Below, piece by piece: positions 1-13,566 of a DNA stretch of 64,000 nucleotides; position 1 is the stretch's first letter, and each line of letters opens with the position of its first letter. The DNA comes from Patagioenas fasciata (lineage: Eukaryota > Chordata > Aves > Columbiformes > Columbidae), in NCBI RefSeq assembly GCF_037038585.1, contig NC_092520.1, forward strand, positions 64,417,501 through 64,481,500, read 5' to 3'. A program made the position numbers and the translations under genes. Below the pieces are notes generated by a model. The model worked only from the letters and a program-made list of their open reading frames with translations, had not been told where the DNA came from and ran no database searches.

Positions 1-780
1 CATGGAGATGCATATCTTCCCGGTTCTCTTTTAGTACTTACCTTTAATTAAACTAAAAACCTATGCTGACCAAAGGCATTTGGATTCTCCTACCTGAACA
101 TAGGTACCTCAGCACAATAGTTGAGTTGATGGTCTGTACTATTCAAGATAGGCAAAACCAGTCTTGAAGAAGGTGAAGCAAAATGCATCTTTGATGAATG
201 TGAGAAGAGATGAGGCAAGACACTACAGAGAATCATTGCGCCAGGGCTTTTGCAGCTCTAATTTGAACACAGCTATTTTTAGAGGACCTGTTGCACATAT
301 CAACACCACTAATGATTGCCAGCAGAGACAACCATGTTCCTAGAGCCAGCAACATCGTGTGCGACTCTCAGAATTTAGCTAAAGCATGTTTATGCCAAAT
401 AGTCGTTAAGTAATTCATTCTTTTGGTTTCCATAAAATTGAATTATGCTTCTTTTTTACCTCTCTTCCCTTTGGGTTGCCATTTTTTAAAAATAAAACTG
501 TGTGGAACAAAAGACTAAGTATGGTCTGAGAGGTATCCACAAGCAAAATTAGTCTGAGATAAATGAGTGCTGTGGAGCCAACCCAGGAACGAGTGTGTGT
601 GGAGCACAAGGGGAAGGGTAGCTCAGGATCCATTCAGCAGGGCCAACTCAACTGAGTATGAGATCCAGCTGTCCAGAATGGGTGAGAAATTGCAACTACT
701 TAAATGTTTAAATCTGATAGAAGAGGGTAAGAAGGTGTATCACTAAGATAAAAGAGCACTGCTTCCCCATGAGTATTCCC

Positions 781-993
781 TACTGGAACTTGACATTAGG
801 AAACATTTCTTCACAGAAAGGGTTGTGAAGCAGCGGAACAGGCTGCCCAGGGAAGTGGTGGAGTCACCATCCCTGGCGATGTTTAAAGGACGTGTAGATG
901 AGGCTTTTAGGGACATGGTTTAGTGCTACATTTAGGTTATGGTTGGACTCAATTATCTTAAGGGTCTCTTCCAACCCAAATGACTCTATGAAT
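781..993 (+). mobile_element. CR1 LINE, truncated 3' end
   Basis: The sequence contains the CR1 3' region (ACATTAGGAAACATTTCTTC, then GGAACAGGCTGCCCAGGGAA) and ends with GGTCTCTTCCAACCCAAATG just before a degenerate ATTCTATG-type tail. The 5' truncation is typical of LINE insertion. Confidence 0.9.
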
Positions 994-3239
994 ATTCAAT
1001 GGCAGTCCTGGGTGGCAAATTTGTGCTCTAAAGTGTGAAACAAAAAGAGTTTAGTCACATGAATTCTGATTGGTTACCTTTTACCTCCATCATTTTACAG
1101 AATTCTGTTCTCATTATTTAATGGAGTAAACAGCTACAAAACTCTGTGGGGGTTTTTATGTAACAGATGGTTACCATGTTTGCCTCTTACCTTCTTTTCA
1201 TTGCTGTTCTGTGATGCTTCTAACATTTTGGGAAGTAAGAAAATCCCTACTGAGAAACTTGTCTCCCTCATTAGAGCAAGACTCCTATAATCCCTAGCAG
1301 GGGACACACAAAGACATTTGCCATATAAACCCACATTTGGCTGTCGGAGAGGTGTCCCAAGCTGGCCCAGAGTAAAGGAGATGTCATAGGGCAATATTCC
1401 TTCTGCCTTTGCCACGGATGCCTTTCTTATCACCATTTATTATTAGTAAGTTGTTTGCTCACAGATCTACCTGCTGTTCTGTATGATGATATTCATAAAC
1501 GACAAAGCAACCTCATTAAAAAAGCTTCCAATGAGCTCTAGTGGCTGGGGAATGTAAGTTGAATGGCAAGCGGTGGGGAGGGTCAGAGGGACCACTCTGA
1601 TGCATACCCAAAGCAGAAAAACAGCCAAAGAAATCACTGTACAGACACTATCTGGGAATGTCAAAAGGGCCTTGAAGGAAATAGGGGAGGATTTGATTGT
1701 TATCTCAGCAAAACACCTAGACCCTTTGAAGTCTGGAAAATAGAACAAAAGAACTAGATCCTGCAAAGTGTTGTTGGTTTGTGCTCAGGGCATTGAGTCC
1801 ACTGCAGACACGGCATCAAACCCCTTTGCTCTAAAGTGCCAGGACCTGACCGAGATCTTGGGGTGGGTGGGGCCCTTCAAAATGACTTGTGTGGGATGCA
1901 GGGAGCTGGTGCTCTCACTGGAGAGGGTTTGCCAAGGATGCAGTCTTCCTCTCAGGCCTGCACCACCACAGCACCTAAGTGACAGCAGACCTTGGGATTA
2001 TTTTTGTTGGCAGTAATCTGAGGCAGCAGCTGAATTTCCAACCTGTAAGATAAAAATGTACACTCTGTGCCAAGTGGTAACAGGGCTTTAAAACCCCAGT
2101 GCTCCGGTACTCCTAAAATCCTGTAACAACTCCACTCTCAGCTGAGCCTGGAAACTCTGTGTGCATTGAGAAAGGTGGAGGTAATGACATACAGAGTCTT
2201 GCAGCATGGCAAGGTGGTTTAGTTAGCCAAAAATGCTGTGCGTGCAAAGGGAATGCCCCAGGCTAGTGAAACATGCAAGGGAGGTGTAGCTTCTGCTCCC
2301 CTTAGCTCTGCCCACATGGTCCACAAACTGCTGTGGGGTCAAAATTAAGCTACTAAGACCTAGAAATGAAGTAGAGTCTCTGGGCTGCTGGAGGAATGAG
2401 ATACTAAGTGCCGCTCTTTGCCAGCAACATGCTCTTCTGAGCATAAATCAAGAAGTTTTCCTCTTTATTACCACTCAGCCTTCACTGTGCATTTGTCCTT
2501 TCATAGTACTGTAGGAAACCTCCACCATCTTTTGCACTCCACAGCCACTTGCCAGCCCGGGGGCATCCCCGCAGCAGCACTGAAACAGCTCCAGTCACGG
2601 CAGCAGCACTGCAGCGCTGGGGGTTGGGTGTGCAGAGGAAATGTCACTGGCAAATACACTCACATACATGTCCAGGTGCTTGCAAAACGCACCCTGTGGG
2701 CAAGTGGGGGACAGTGGTGGTGGTGGCAGAGCAAGGGCAGGCTGGCGTTCACTTGAGGTCTCGAATCAGTGCTGCATTACAGCATGCAGATCATCCGGTC
2801 TTGCAGCTTGTAGGGACCAGTATGATGGCAGAGATCAGCCGTGGTGCAAATATTACAGGCCTGGCTTGTTTGCTGTGTGTTTATGGTCTGTTTATTGAGA
2901 TAGCATCCTCCAGCGAGGCTGGAAATGTCAGAGGGGGTGCTGCTGCCTGCTATGTAGCGATACTGGCAGCAGCAGCAGCTGCCTGTCCCTCATGCTGTTC
3001 AGGATTCCAAGATGGGGAGGATGCTGCCTTCCTCCCCTCAGGGCTCCTCCTGCAACTGGGGTGTTAGCAGAGGGAAAGTCCTGGGCTGTCCAGGGGGGAG
3101 TAGGTACCATACTGGAGAACAGGAGGGGTGCAAAAATCCACCCCCTTCCCAATGTTTCAGTTATTTGGGTTCTAAATTGTCACTAAATTTGAGATTTACA
3201 GCCAGAATGCAGTATGTGTGTGTGTTTGTGTGTAATCTC

Positions 3240-3333
3240 ATCTAGGTGTTCCTGCTCCGGAGGGGGATTGGACTACATGATCTTTCAGGGTCCCTTCCAA
3301 TCCCTGGCATTCTGTGATTCTGTGATTTGTGTA
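3240..3333 (+). mobile_element. CR1 LINE, short 3' tail fragment
   Basis: The stretch reads GGATTGGACTACATGATCTT, then GGTCCCTTCCAATCCCTGGC, and ends with two copies of ATTCTGTG, the CR1 tail repeat. Confidence 0.88.
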
Positions 3334-3949
3334 GCTGATCAAAATAGCACATTGATTTTTTTTTTTTTTTTTTTGAATGGCTGTGAGTGCTTTCTTTAAC
3401 AAAATAGCTGTGAAGCTTCAGAATGGAAATATTACCATGTTACTGAAAATTCTGTTTGTTTCAGGGGTTTTCCCAGGAATTAATGAACAGCTGCATGTTG
3501 GAAAGACATTCCTACTCATGTGGCTCTCGGGAGGGCTCAGAAATCTTCATGGAAAAATAAATGGAAAATTTTACCCAGAGAGCAAGTACTCTATGTTTCT
3601 TGGAAATACATGGTTCACATTCCAACCTCATTTTGTAGCACTTGGACAGGACAGAAATGTAAGAGGAAAGGCAGGAAAGTGGAAAGGAAGAGAGGGAAGC
3701 CAGCAATAGGAAATGCATGTGTCACAGGATGAGCTTAGCGGAGTTTCCATGTGGGCAGTCAGGGGAAAACGTGTTCTTGTGTCTCTTAAAAGTACTCTTT
3801 TCAACTTCATAGTTTTACTTTTGTGAAGTATTCATATTTCTACTTTGTGAATTGGTGAAGAAGTCCAGATGAGTTTAAAACACAGACACGGATTTTGAAA
3901 AACAGATATGGAAAACATTTTCCTAAAAGTATGTGTTGCTTCAGTGGGG

Positions 3950-4460
3950 CACTATGGGCAGTTCTGGACAACACAGGATAAAAAGGATATAAAGCTACTG
4001 TAGAGTGTCCAGAAGAGTGCTACAAAGTTGGTGAAGGGCTTGGAGAGGAAGCCATGTGAGGAGTGGCTAAAGCCACCTAGTTTGTTCAGCCTGGAGAAGA
4101 GGAGACTGAGGGGACTCCTCATGGCGGCTACAGCTTCCTCACAAGGGGAGGAGGAGGGGCAAGACGCTGGTCTCTCCTCTCTGATATCAGTGACAGGACC
4201 CGAGGGAATGGCAGGAAGGTGTGCCAGGGGAAGTTTAGGTTGCACATTAGGAAAGGTTCTTCCCCCAGAGGGTGGTGGAGCACTGGAACAGGCTCCCCAG
4301 GGAGGTGTCACGGCCCCAAGCCTGGCAGTGTTCTAGGAGACACTGGACAACACCCCCAGACACATGGTGTGAACTGTGGGGCTGTCACATGCAGGGACAG
4401 GAGTTGTATTCGATAATCTTTGTGGGTCCCTTCCAACTCAGGATATTCCGTGATGCTAAG
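3950..4460 (+). mobile_element. CR1 LINE, 3' truncated copy
   Basis: It carries the end of the CR1 reverse transcriptase frame (the conserved [11 protein letters not shown] segment near 4,085) and then the 3' UTR with GGAACAGGCTCCCCAGGGAG and GGGTCCCTTCCAACTCAGGA. Two-base-scale decay is visible, for example a GAGGAGGAGGGG insertion near 4,148. Confidence 0.9.
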
Positions 4461-7400
4461 AGTTAACCCTTAGCTATCATCTTCACACGATATTTGTTTT
4501 TCATATTCCCTTAAGGAGGCAGAGCTTTTCCCCATTTCCAAATGGCAAACTCGCCATCTGCAGGCAGGAAGATCACCCACAAGGACCGGGGAACAAAACA
4601 GCCCGTAAGCTCAGGTGGTTTTAGGATTTCCTCTTTTATGCACCAATTACCAAAAGGCAATTGTCCTTTGGGTATCAACCCAAAGAAGCTTAGAGTGTCT
4701 GCCTCTGGAACTTAAGCTTAACCCAATGGATGATTTTAAAAAAATGTAAAAAAAATACGCTTGGTCTTCTTCTACAACAGTCTCCTCCTGCCCTTGCTAG
4801 TGGTCTCCTCACGCCTGGTCCCAGCTGCAAGGAGGGAGCAGCTGCAGGGCTCCCCAGGCCCTAACACCCTCCCCCTACCATGAGAAATCAGCACCGGTTT
4901 CCCTCTGAAACATGGTTTTGATTGGAACATACTGATTCTTAAGCATGTTTTTTCTATGAGAATATGTTTAATTTTGGAAAGATATTAAAACCCAGCGTTT
5001 CAGGAAGTTTGAGCTTTCTCAGGCCAGAGGAACATTGTTGGAATAGTTTTTTTCTACTTGGAATAATTTTTAAGGAGAAAAATTACCTTATTTCAGTGGC
5101 TGTCTTGTTGTAGTGATCACAAATCACAGTTGCATCCAATTAACAGTAAAAAGTCAATACCAAAAGAAAATGTTTCATTTTTATAATATGGTTTCCATCC
5201 AGCCCTTAAAAAAAAAAAAATTAAAAAGGAGGAAACTGAGGCAACCTCAGCTTCACCCCATTTTGAATAAAAGCTATCTCAAAGCTGCCAAAATGAAAAC
5301 ACACACACAGTACAGCTCCCCCAGCAACAGAAGGATTTGTAAGCATCACAGAGGAACCAGGGAATCTGCAGCCCTGCCTTTGCCAGCCCTGTGAGCCACA
5401 TACCATCATGCAGCACACTAATGAGAAACAGCAGAGCCTTGTTACTGCTGTACCTCCTGCCCATAATTCGCTACCTATTTGGCCCCATCAACCCTAGGAA
5501 CTGTGAGCAGACTCAGTCTGGTCTGCCATGGCCTCTTCTGGCTCTTCTCAGAGATTTGGTGGTGGTCTTGCCCCACCTGGAGCTTCTGCTGGGGAGGGTT
5601 ACAAGGAGGGCAGCCACCAGGCAAGGGGCTGCCCAGACAACCTGACAAAGCTTTGAAGTTCTGTCACTGCTAGTTGGCTTAATATGTTTTTGCAATCCTT
5701 CATCAGTCACAGAGCACTCAAAGAGGAATTTTGTTGATCTTCATGGAGGCTGCTGTGATCTCACAGCCTTCAGAAGTGAAGCTGAACTGTTCTTCAGCCC
5801 CTGGAAAGTGGACAATTATCTCATTGTAGTTTAACCCCTAAGATTTGCAAAGAGGTGTATTTTTCATATAGACCTGGGTTTCTAAAGGAAAAAGCATGAA
5901 GACCTGATTTTGCACTTCTGTTTGCCTAGAATTGGGTACTAGTGGTGTACATCAGAGAGCAGATATTTTAAAAAGTCAGTGAAACAATATTCTTAATAGA
6001 AAACTAAGCCTTAGTGTTAGCTTGTTTGAAAGGGAGCACCCAGAGGTAGCACATGTGCCACAGTTCTGTGGCTTCCAGGTGAATTCTGAAGATGAGAGAC
6101 CGACATTAATAGAAAATAATAAAATTAATGTTCGATCTGAGCTTTGGCATTGCCTTGAAACTTCGGGAGAGCTCTTGGTGCAGTCAGATGATACATCCAC
6201 ATACATACACTTGTTGCAGACTTCCATGGCTCAAAGAACTTATCACATATAAAAAGACCAGCGCCGAGGTGAAGGGAAAAACAATCAGTTCCCATTACAC
6301 AGATGGAGAAGCAAGGCATAGAAAGAAGCTGATTCTTTTAATGTCAGAAAGACTCGAGGGGAGTGGGGCAATCAAGACTTATCTGTATTTTCATTATATT
6401 TTCTTTGGAACAGCTTGTGCTTAAGTACTTGCTTCCGTGTGGTACTTGTACAAGTCTTTTTCTTCTAATTCTTTGTGACATTCAGCATCATACTCACTTC
6501 TGCCAGGAGTTGCACTCCCATGTACTTTACAGGCACCTTTTGTGCCTTTTTCAAACATGAGTTTTGTGAGTCGGTGAAGAGAAACAGCAGAGGAACATCA
6601 GAACTCCCCACACAACTGCTAGCATTGGTTTGAGCAGCAACAAGGGAGTTGCAACTTGGCCACATATACAGCTGAAAAAGCACTGCCTGTATACGGGATT
6701 GCTCTGACAACCCGCATGTTCATGTGGGTTGTCTCCCATCACAGCTCTGCCCACTTTCCACCACACTTCTGCTCAGTGGCCATCTTATCTACATATATCC
6801 CCTGGAGAGTTAACACTGAAAAACCCAAAGGGGAGGTGAGAATCAGTGGTGATGGTTTTGGAAGAGGAGTCAGATGCACAGGACAATGCCAAGTGTGGGT
6901 AGACAGCCTGTGTCCTGGATTCCCCACGCATCTTTTGTCCAGGTGGTGGGTCCAGGCTAGGTCCTGGCTGGACTCTGGCCACAGCTGGTACCCCAGCTCC
7001 CTGATGTCTGCCAAGCATGTTCTCTCTTTTGCAGGTGGGACATGTGAATGGATTAAGTGCCAAAAATTGTACAGGCAGTTTGTGATGTGGAAGAGCAGAA
7101 CTGAGCTTGGCTCCTCTAAAGCATCTTCAGATGGGGCAGGGTGGCCCTCAGCAAGATTCCTCTCTTCCCTTCTCTTGTGTATGTAGGAGGAGAAGAAAGG
7201 CCCATCTCAGGCAAGGGCAGGGGGTCTCCCTGGGGTTTGCTCCTCACAGGCCAGCCCCAGGTTTGCCTGACTGCTCCAGCTGAGCAGCAGGTAGGGCTGG
7301 AGTTCTTGCAGGTCACCCTGTGTATAACTGTATTTCCATACTCAAGGGTTCGGTTTTGCCCCAGTTTTGTGTTCTGGAGGGGACAGCATGCAGTAATCTC

Positions 7401-8132
7401 AACAGTAAATGCTGTTTTGTTTAAAGGTTATATATGAAGGAGTAGGTGCCTGGGGCCTTTCTGCAGCTTTAATGCACTAATGTAGTCACCACGTTACTGG
7501 CTTCTCCTGCCAGCCTTGGATCACAGATAGCCAAACCTGATCCAGCCCTGATGGGGAGCCAGGTTCATTTTGTGTGTGCATTTAATCACTCACATCGACA
7601 AGCAAAAACAAGATAGGAAGAAGTCACACCAGGTCATGCAGCTTTGGTTGGCCGCCCCCACCCTATGGGCAGTGTAGGAGGAGGAGGCTGGTCCCACAAA
7701 CCTAGTCCTTAGCCTGTCACTGCTCCTATTTCAGTGGCGGAGTCACCTCCCTGGCACACAGCCTGCTCTTTGCCAGGGTCTGAGGAGCCAGAGGGGACAG
7801 GGCAGCAAGGAATGAGCTGAACAAAATGCATCTTGTCCTGCTCTTTTCAAAGCCAAGACATTTGCATAATTAACGCTCTGCATTTTCTACCTATTCCCAG
7901 CTGCCCCATGAAACTCAGCATGTGTCAGCTCTCTTGGGCATAAGGAAAACAGTTTGCATACTGATGAGATACTTACAGGAGCTGTTTGTCTTTGTTTCTC
8001 ATACTCCTTCCTTGATAATGACAAAATGATTAGAAGATCATTATTTTGTATGCTTTTATTATTTTCACCTATTCAACACACGAGTAAGAACCAGTTGTAC
8101 AAATAAGTCACCCGTTTAAGAAGGAAAACAGT

Positions 8133-8138
8133 TTTATT
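8133..8138 (-). terminator. Isolated AATAAA on the minus strand, owner unknown
   Basis: AATAAAACTG on the minus strand is followed by mixed sequence. No coding exon was recognised upstream of it on the minus strand, between here and 15,233. It could end a non-coding transcript or mean nothing. Confidence 0.2.
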
Positions 8139-8860
8139 AAGAAATCTGTATGGTATGATCATGGTACAGACTTTCTTGTTACATGATGGGTGTAATTTAA
8201 ATGAGTTAATAAAGAACATGTCTTTTGGGGATTTCTGTTCTTCTGTGTTAAGTCTCCCGGAGCCTGCAGATATTTAGAGCTGAGATGCATTTGGTGGGAC
8301 CTGTTGGGATGCTTGGATCACCACTGCCCACACTGTTGCCATTCTTCAGAAGAATGAAAGATCTCAGTAACCAGGGCTGGCAATCCAGAGCTGCCTTTGG
8401 GTAGTCTATCGTATTGGTACCAGTCACAAGTGACACAACCATTTCCCTCCAATGGTGTAACTCAATTAAACACATTTTTTTCTTGGTAAGGATGGACTGG
8501 CTCCGTAGTGTCCAAGAGCTTGCTTTCTTTGATTCCTTCCAGAAGCCTTGAGGAGCACAACAATGGGAAGGACTAGCCTTCTTATTAGGCTGCATCTCAA
8601 CCATATAAAAACTCTCTCACCTCCTTGCAAGGGCCAGAGTGACTGGCTTGGCATCTGCCATGGTGTAAGCCAAAAAGGTGTGCGGTCTGCAGAAAGTGGT
8701 TGCAATTCCTTCTGGTAAAAGCAATCTGCCCTGGCTGCATTCACCCACAGGGCTGCGATGAGCTGGCCAGTCCTGGCACACCAATTCTTTTGTTCATAGC
8801 CTTTTTTTGTAGATGCAGAGGTGAGTGTCTGTGAAACCCTCCTGTATTTCAAAAATCTGT

Positions 8861-8921
8861 ATCAGTTTGTTTTTGTTTTTGTTTTTGTTTTGTTTTTTTG
8901 TTTTTGTTTTTTTTTTTTAGA
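8861..8921. repeat. T5G-type simple repeat
   Basis: Repeats of TTTTTG with variable T runs end in an 11-base T tract. Confidence 0.93.
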
Positions 8922-11900
8922 AGGGGCTTGGGTTGCCTAACATGAGGTGTCTTTTGAAAGAACTATGACTTTCAGTGAGCAAGTCCTGAGCACTTCCCCT
9001 AAAAATCATACCCTTTGATAAAGTGTCCCACATTGGATGTTCAGAGTCACTAGCCATTTTTAAAAATACAGACCCTAACAGCTATTTGATGGCTTTTGGG
9101 GGATAACCAGTTCAGAGCATTAAAGATTTTTATGGCTTTGCTATCTCAGGTAACTTTCTCTCTGGCAGTACATTTCTGCTGTTGCATGACACACATCATT
9201 AAAAGTCTGTTGTAGCACTTGCTTGCCCAGTGAAAATCCCACCATTTTATGAAGCTGTTCTTGCACCTGCAACTCAGTGAAATACAAGCAACTGAAAGCA
9301 CAGTAAGGATAAACCAAGTGTCTTAATGGGAGGTGTCTAGCAATTCCCAAAACTGTTTTAGGTTCTTCAGATCATAAGAGGTAAAATACTGACCTGCTGT
9401 TGCTTTGGCTTTTCAGTACACGAAGTCTTTTCATTGGCAGGAAAGTGAATACCCAGCAAGTTTGTTTCATTTTGGTTGTTTTTCCTGTGTTGAAAGTTCT
9501 CATCAAGGAGTGAAAAATGTTTCTATTCTATAAAAAGAAATGCTCATGGAAATGAAAATAGAAATAAAGCTTGGAGGACATGATGTATTTTGGAAACCAA
9601 ATACTGAGGTGAGTGAAGTAGAGTAGATTGAATTATTTCTGCTGATAGCTGATAATATCCCTGGGCTTTTTTCTCAGGTAACAGGTAGCTGAGATTTCCT
9701 TCAGTGTTCCAGAGCAACCCCCCACTCCAAAATCCATAAGAATCCTCACTCATAAGGTTACTCAGGTCGCACAGACAAGCTCCTTTTGGATGATGTCCAG
9801 TCCTTACCAGCACAAGAATAAAAGAAGAAAAGGTTCCCCGAATTTCCCTACTATTCCCACCACTATTCCCACTTCTATTCTGTCTTCATCACTGCTTACT
9901 TGCAACTTGCTTTACAAATTCAGCCATTAGGTGGTGCGTTTTTACTGTCAGCAGCCCAGAGATTCCATCTGAGGCATCTCGGGGCTGGGAGAGATGCTTT
10001 ACTTAAGTGCTGAATAAGCCCCATGTGCTGGGATCTTCTGGCTGCAGGGGGAAATAATAAAGGCGAACATGAGGGGGAAAAGTTGCATTTTAATATGAGG
10101 TCTTTTCTACTCTCGTCAGTGCTTTTTTCTATTACCAGCCCCAACGACATCTGAAAAAGTACAATGGGGAAAACCTGAGACAAAGCGTATCACTTAAAGT
10201 CTTGGTCTCTTTTTGGTCATGTGCAATTTGTTAAAGGCTATCCAAGAAACAAGTTTAGAAAATGCTGATAAATTACTAAGTTATTTCACAATTCAGAGTC
10301 AGAAGTGTGCATTCATCATTTTTTTTTTTTGCATTTGAACAATTTGAAATCAGGCAACACTATGGGACAACTGTTTCTTCCCATTTTGGAGGTCTGGAAA
10401 ACAGTAGTGATGCATTTCCTAATTTTGATGTGGACCAGTTGTGTCTCGTGGAAATAAAAATAATAAGTCAGCAAGCAAGAACTCGTTACAGTTTGATGGA
10501 GAGAAAGCTCATCCAGCATGGCTCAGCATCCCTTTCTGAGCTGGGATGGGAGAGGGAGCCCTCACCCCTCCCCCTGGTCCCTCTGAGCCAAGCACCTGAA
10601 GCTCCCAGAATACAGGCATCACATGAAGCTTTTGGAGAAAGAGGTGGTTTCGTTACAAAGCTGGGACTCTGAGGCCTGGATTTGTGGCACTCAGCTTCAG
10701 GCATCTCAGTTGAGGGCTGCGTTGCTGTAGGAGATGGAGGGAGAATGAGGCATGTCCACAGTGCAGTTGACCTAGTGCCGAGTTTGGGGACCTGAGGCAG
10801 AGATTTGCCCTTCAGTCAGAAGTGCAGGAGGATGAACGGGGCTGCTGGAGATGACAGCCATGTTTCAGCTCTGGGAAGGGGACATACTACCACATCCATG
10901 TGCAGCTGTTTTTTGGGTCCACGCTTGGCTTTTGTGAATCCTGTATTACTAAAGTAGTCTGAGAGGTGTCCTGCTGATGTGAAGAACCAGGGGAGATTTC
11001 ACAACGGCCTAATTAAAGAGGACATAAAAAATCTGAAAGACTTTGCTGATGGCTGCTACTGGGAGTGTGCCTGGCTTCTCTGCTTGCTCCAACCTTTACA
11101 CCACCACTTACCACCAAACCCCCCTCAGACCTCCTTCTTCAGCTGAGATCCTTCAGGTGCCCAGGTCCAGCTTGGAGTCAGGGCTCCCCTTAAACATCTC
11201 CTTTATTCAGGCTCTCAAAAACTCCTGGAGAGATACACTTTGGAGAATCCAAAACAATGAACTATGCCTGGGGAAATGACATTGATATTCATTTTACCCA
11301 GTCCCCTTAAAAAAAATCTCTCTCTATGAGAGGCTAATTCCGTGAGAATCTGAAATTTCAAACTATGTCACCACAGAGGGGTAACCTTTAAAAATCTTTC
11401 CTACCTGGACTTTGTTTTTTCTTTATTTTCCCTGTGCCTGGCCTGGTTTTGATTGTCTGTCTGTATCTATAGCTAAGCCAGGGCTTTATGTAAGCATTAC
11501 TAAAACTGGCAAAAAAAAAAATCATGCTACATTTAATGAGGGACAAGGACTTAATGTCTTCAGTGACCTTGAGAGACGCTCTCCTTGAGAGATGCCTTTT
11601 AGTAAAGCACGGGGTTGTAGTATGATGAAGGACCAGAACTGTACAGAATTACACCCATCATGCAAAACTACAGAAGCCAAGAGATATGCTGTCAGAAACA
11701 CCAAAAATATCAGTTACCTGATCAGACAAAGTGAAATAGCAGCCCAGGAGGGCTCCCTTCACTGCCTTTCCTGTGGCAAGGTGGGAGATGTACTGAAAGG
11801 AGAGCAGAAGCACAGGGCCTCTCCTCCCAGGGGAAAAGGAGGCCAGGAAGGATTCCTGGGCACTGGGAATGAAACTTCTTTTCTGTTGTGTATCTCCTTT

Positions 11901-13064
11901 GGACAAGGGTGGCACCAGGGTTTGAGACTTGCCATTTGCACACCTTCTAGCATAGCAGACTGTATGGGGATATAGTGGAAGATTTGGCGAGGAGGTTAGT
12001 TAAATGTAAATACGCTCAAGTGACTTGCACCTGTCTGTAGAAAAAGCACACACATCACACTAATTGTCTTACTGACCTTGTGTGCTTGATGAGTAGAAGC
12101 TCTGTGTTAGATAACACAGGCCTGGGAGAAACTCTGGGCACCTTATCACTGTGTCTGAGATTCCTGCTTTGTTGTGAGAAAGAGCGGGAGGCTGCGCCTG
12201 CCTGAAGCCTTGAAATACAGGCGAGCTCAGCAGGCCCAGCGATCTTCCAGCAGGGCTGAACTGACCAGCGCCTGCGTCCCCGTTTGTGTCACCTCTGCCT
12301 GGGAGCTCAGGTGTGGCTTCGGAGATCCCCCAGTAGAGAGGTAACTAAAATAAAACTTGCTCTTTGCAAATGCATCCGTGGCCTCTGGCTCTTCTTGCGA
12401 TGTGCCTGCGTATGTGCACACACAGACGTAGATCAATATATCCCTCCTCGAACTTCTGTTCTTTCTGAAATATCCATTTCTGATATTTCTTTGCCTATCA
12501 CCAGTGATAGATTTCCTGCCAGCATGGTCCGGAATGGCTTGTTTGGGGCTGTTGAGTGCAAGAGACACCATTCCTGTACTGCTTTTCTAGCCGTCATCAC
12601 TGGAATTAGTATGGCCTGGCTCTCTCCTTTTCTACAGGATAAATTGTGTCAACTCCTGAAACAAAACTTGGTGATTTGCTTAAGTGAGACATTACTCATA
12701 AGGATGCATTTAATGCAAATCTCTTGTCATGTTTTAAGTGCACTTCAGGGAGGAACAGTCAAGATTTATTGTCCTACCAGCAAGAGATTAAGGCATGAAG
12801 GAAACTAAAAGTTAACCCCCACAAGGTGATTCTGCCTGATTTGTCCTGCACATAGGGTGCTCTAATCTCCTAGTGCTGTATCTCTGTTGAGAAAAATAAA
12901 CATTGCAGGTGTAAATTAGAAGAGCTGAGGGCCTCGTAGTATGCACTGACTATCTCTCCTGCACTCTACCTGCTCAATATCTAGCAGACAGGAGAAGTCC
13001 TTTAACTCATGACAGGGTAGGGATCTTCCCAGCTGCGAAAAAAGGAAAAAACAAACCTTCCCCC

Positions 13065-13205
13065 TCCCAGCAAAACAAAACAAAACAAAACCCACAAAAA
13101 ACCCAAACCCAAACAAACAAAAATAATAAAACAAACCAAACAAAAGCAAACAAAAACCAACCAACCAAAACCAAACACCTACCCCCCCTTCCTCCCCCAA
13201 CAAAA
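13065..13205. repeat. A/C-rich low-complexity tract
   Basis: CAAAA, CCAAA and ACCCA units make up about 140 bases with almost no G or T, ending in a C run. Confidence 0.92.
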
Positions 13206-13513
13206 GAACCCTTTTCAATTTCTTTTTAAATATTAGGAAAAGAAAAAGCAAAGTTCTCCTGTGCTGGCAGGAGAAGCCAGCTAATAGAGAATTTACTATT
13301 CAAGTCTGGTGCAGATGCTTTATGTTGTAAAAATTTTCTCAAATGGGAAATGAAATCATGGACAATAAAATCTAAATTATGGTTTAGGTTTAGTACAAAG
13401 TGCCCTTTATGGCTGCCAGCTCATAAAAGCTCAGTGGGTGAAACACACCTCTGTGCAGAAGGGCAGTCTTCTGCCACTAATAATTTCCATTTAGCCTCTG
13501 TTTTGAAGACCGA

Positions 13514-13566
13514 TGTGATATATATATATATATGTGTGTATATATATATGTATATATATATGTGTG
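13514..13566. repeat. TA/TG microsatellite
   Basis: Alternating TA runs are interrupted by TGTGTG in two places. This is a simple repeat in the ADPRHL1 3' flank. Confidence 0.95.

Noticed and set aside
2418-3186. Overlapping plus-strand frames of 85-172 codons
   Set aside because: All lie in a GC-rich patch with CAG runs, where stops are rare. No homology was recognised.
6656-7186. 176-codon plus-strand frame
   Set aside because: It lacks family similarity or exon signals and is likely chance.
8248-8852. Two overlapping minus-strand frames of 118 and 128 codons above an AATAAA
   Set aside because: Neither resembles a known protein, and the poly(A) signal alone does not make a gene.
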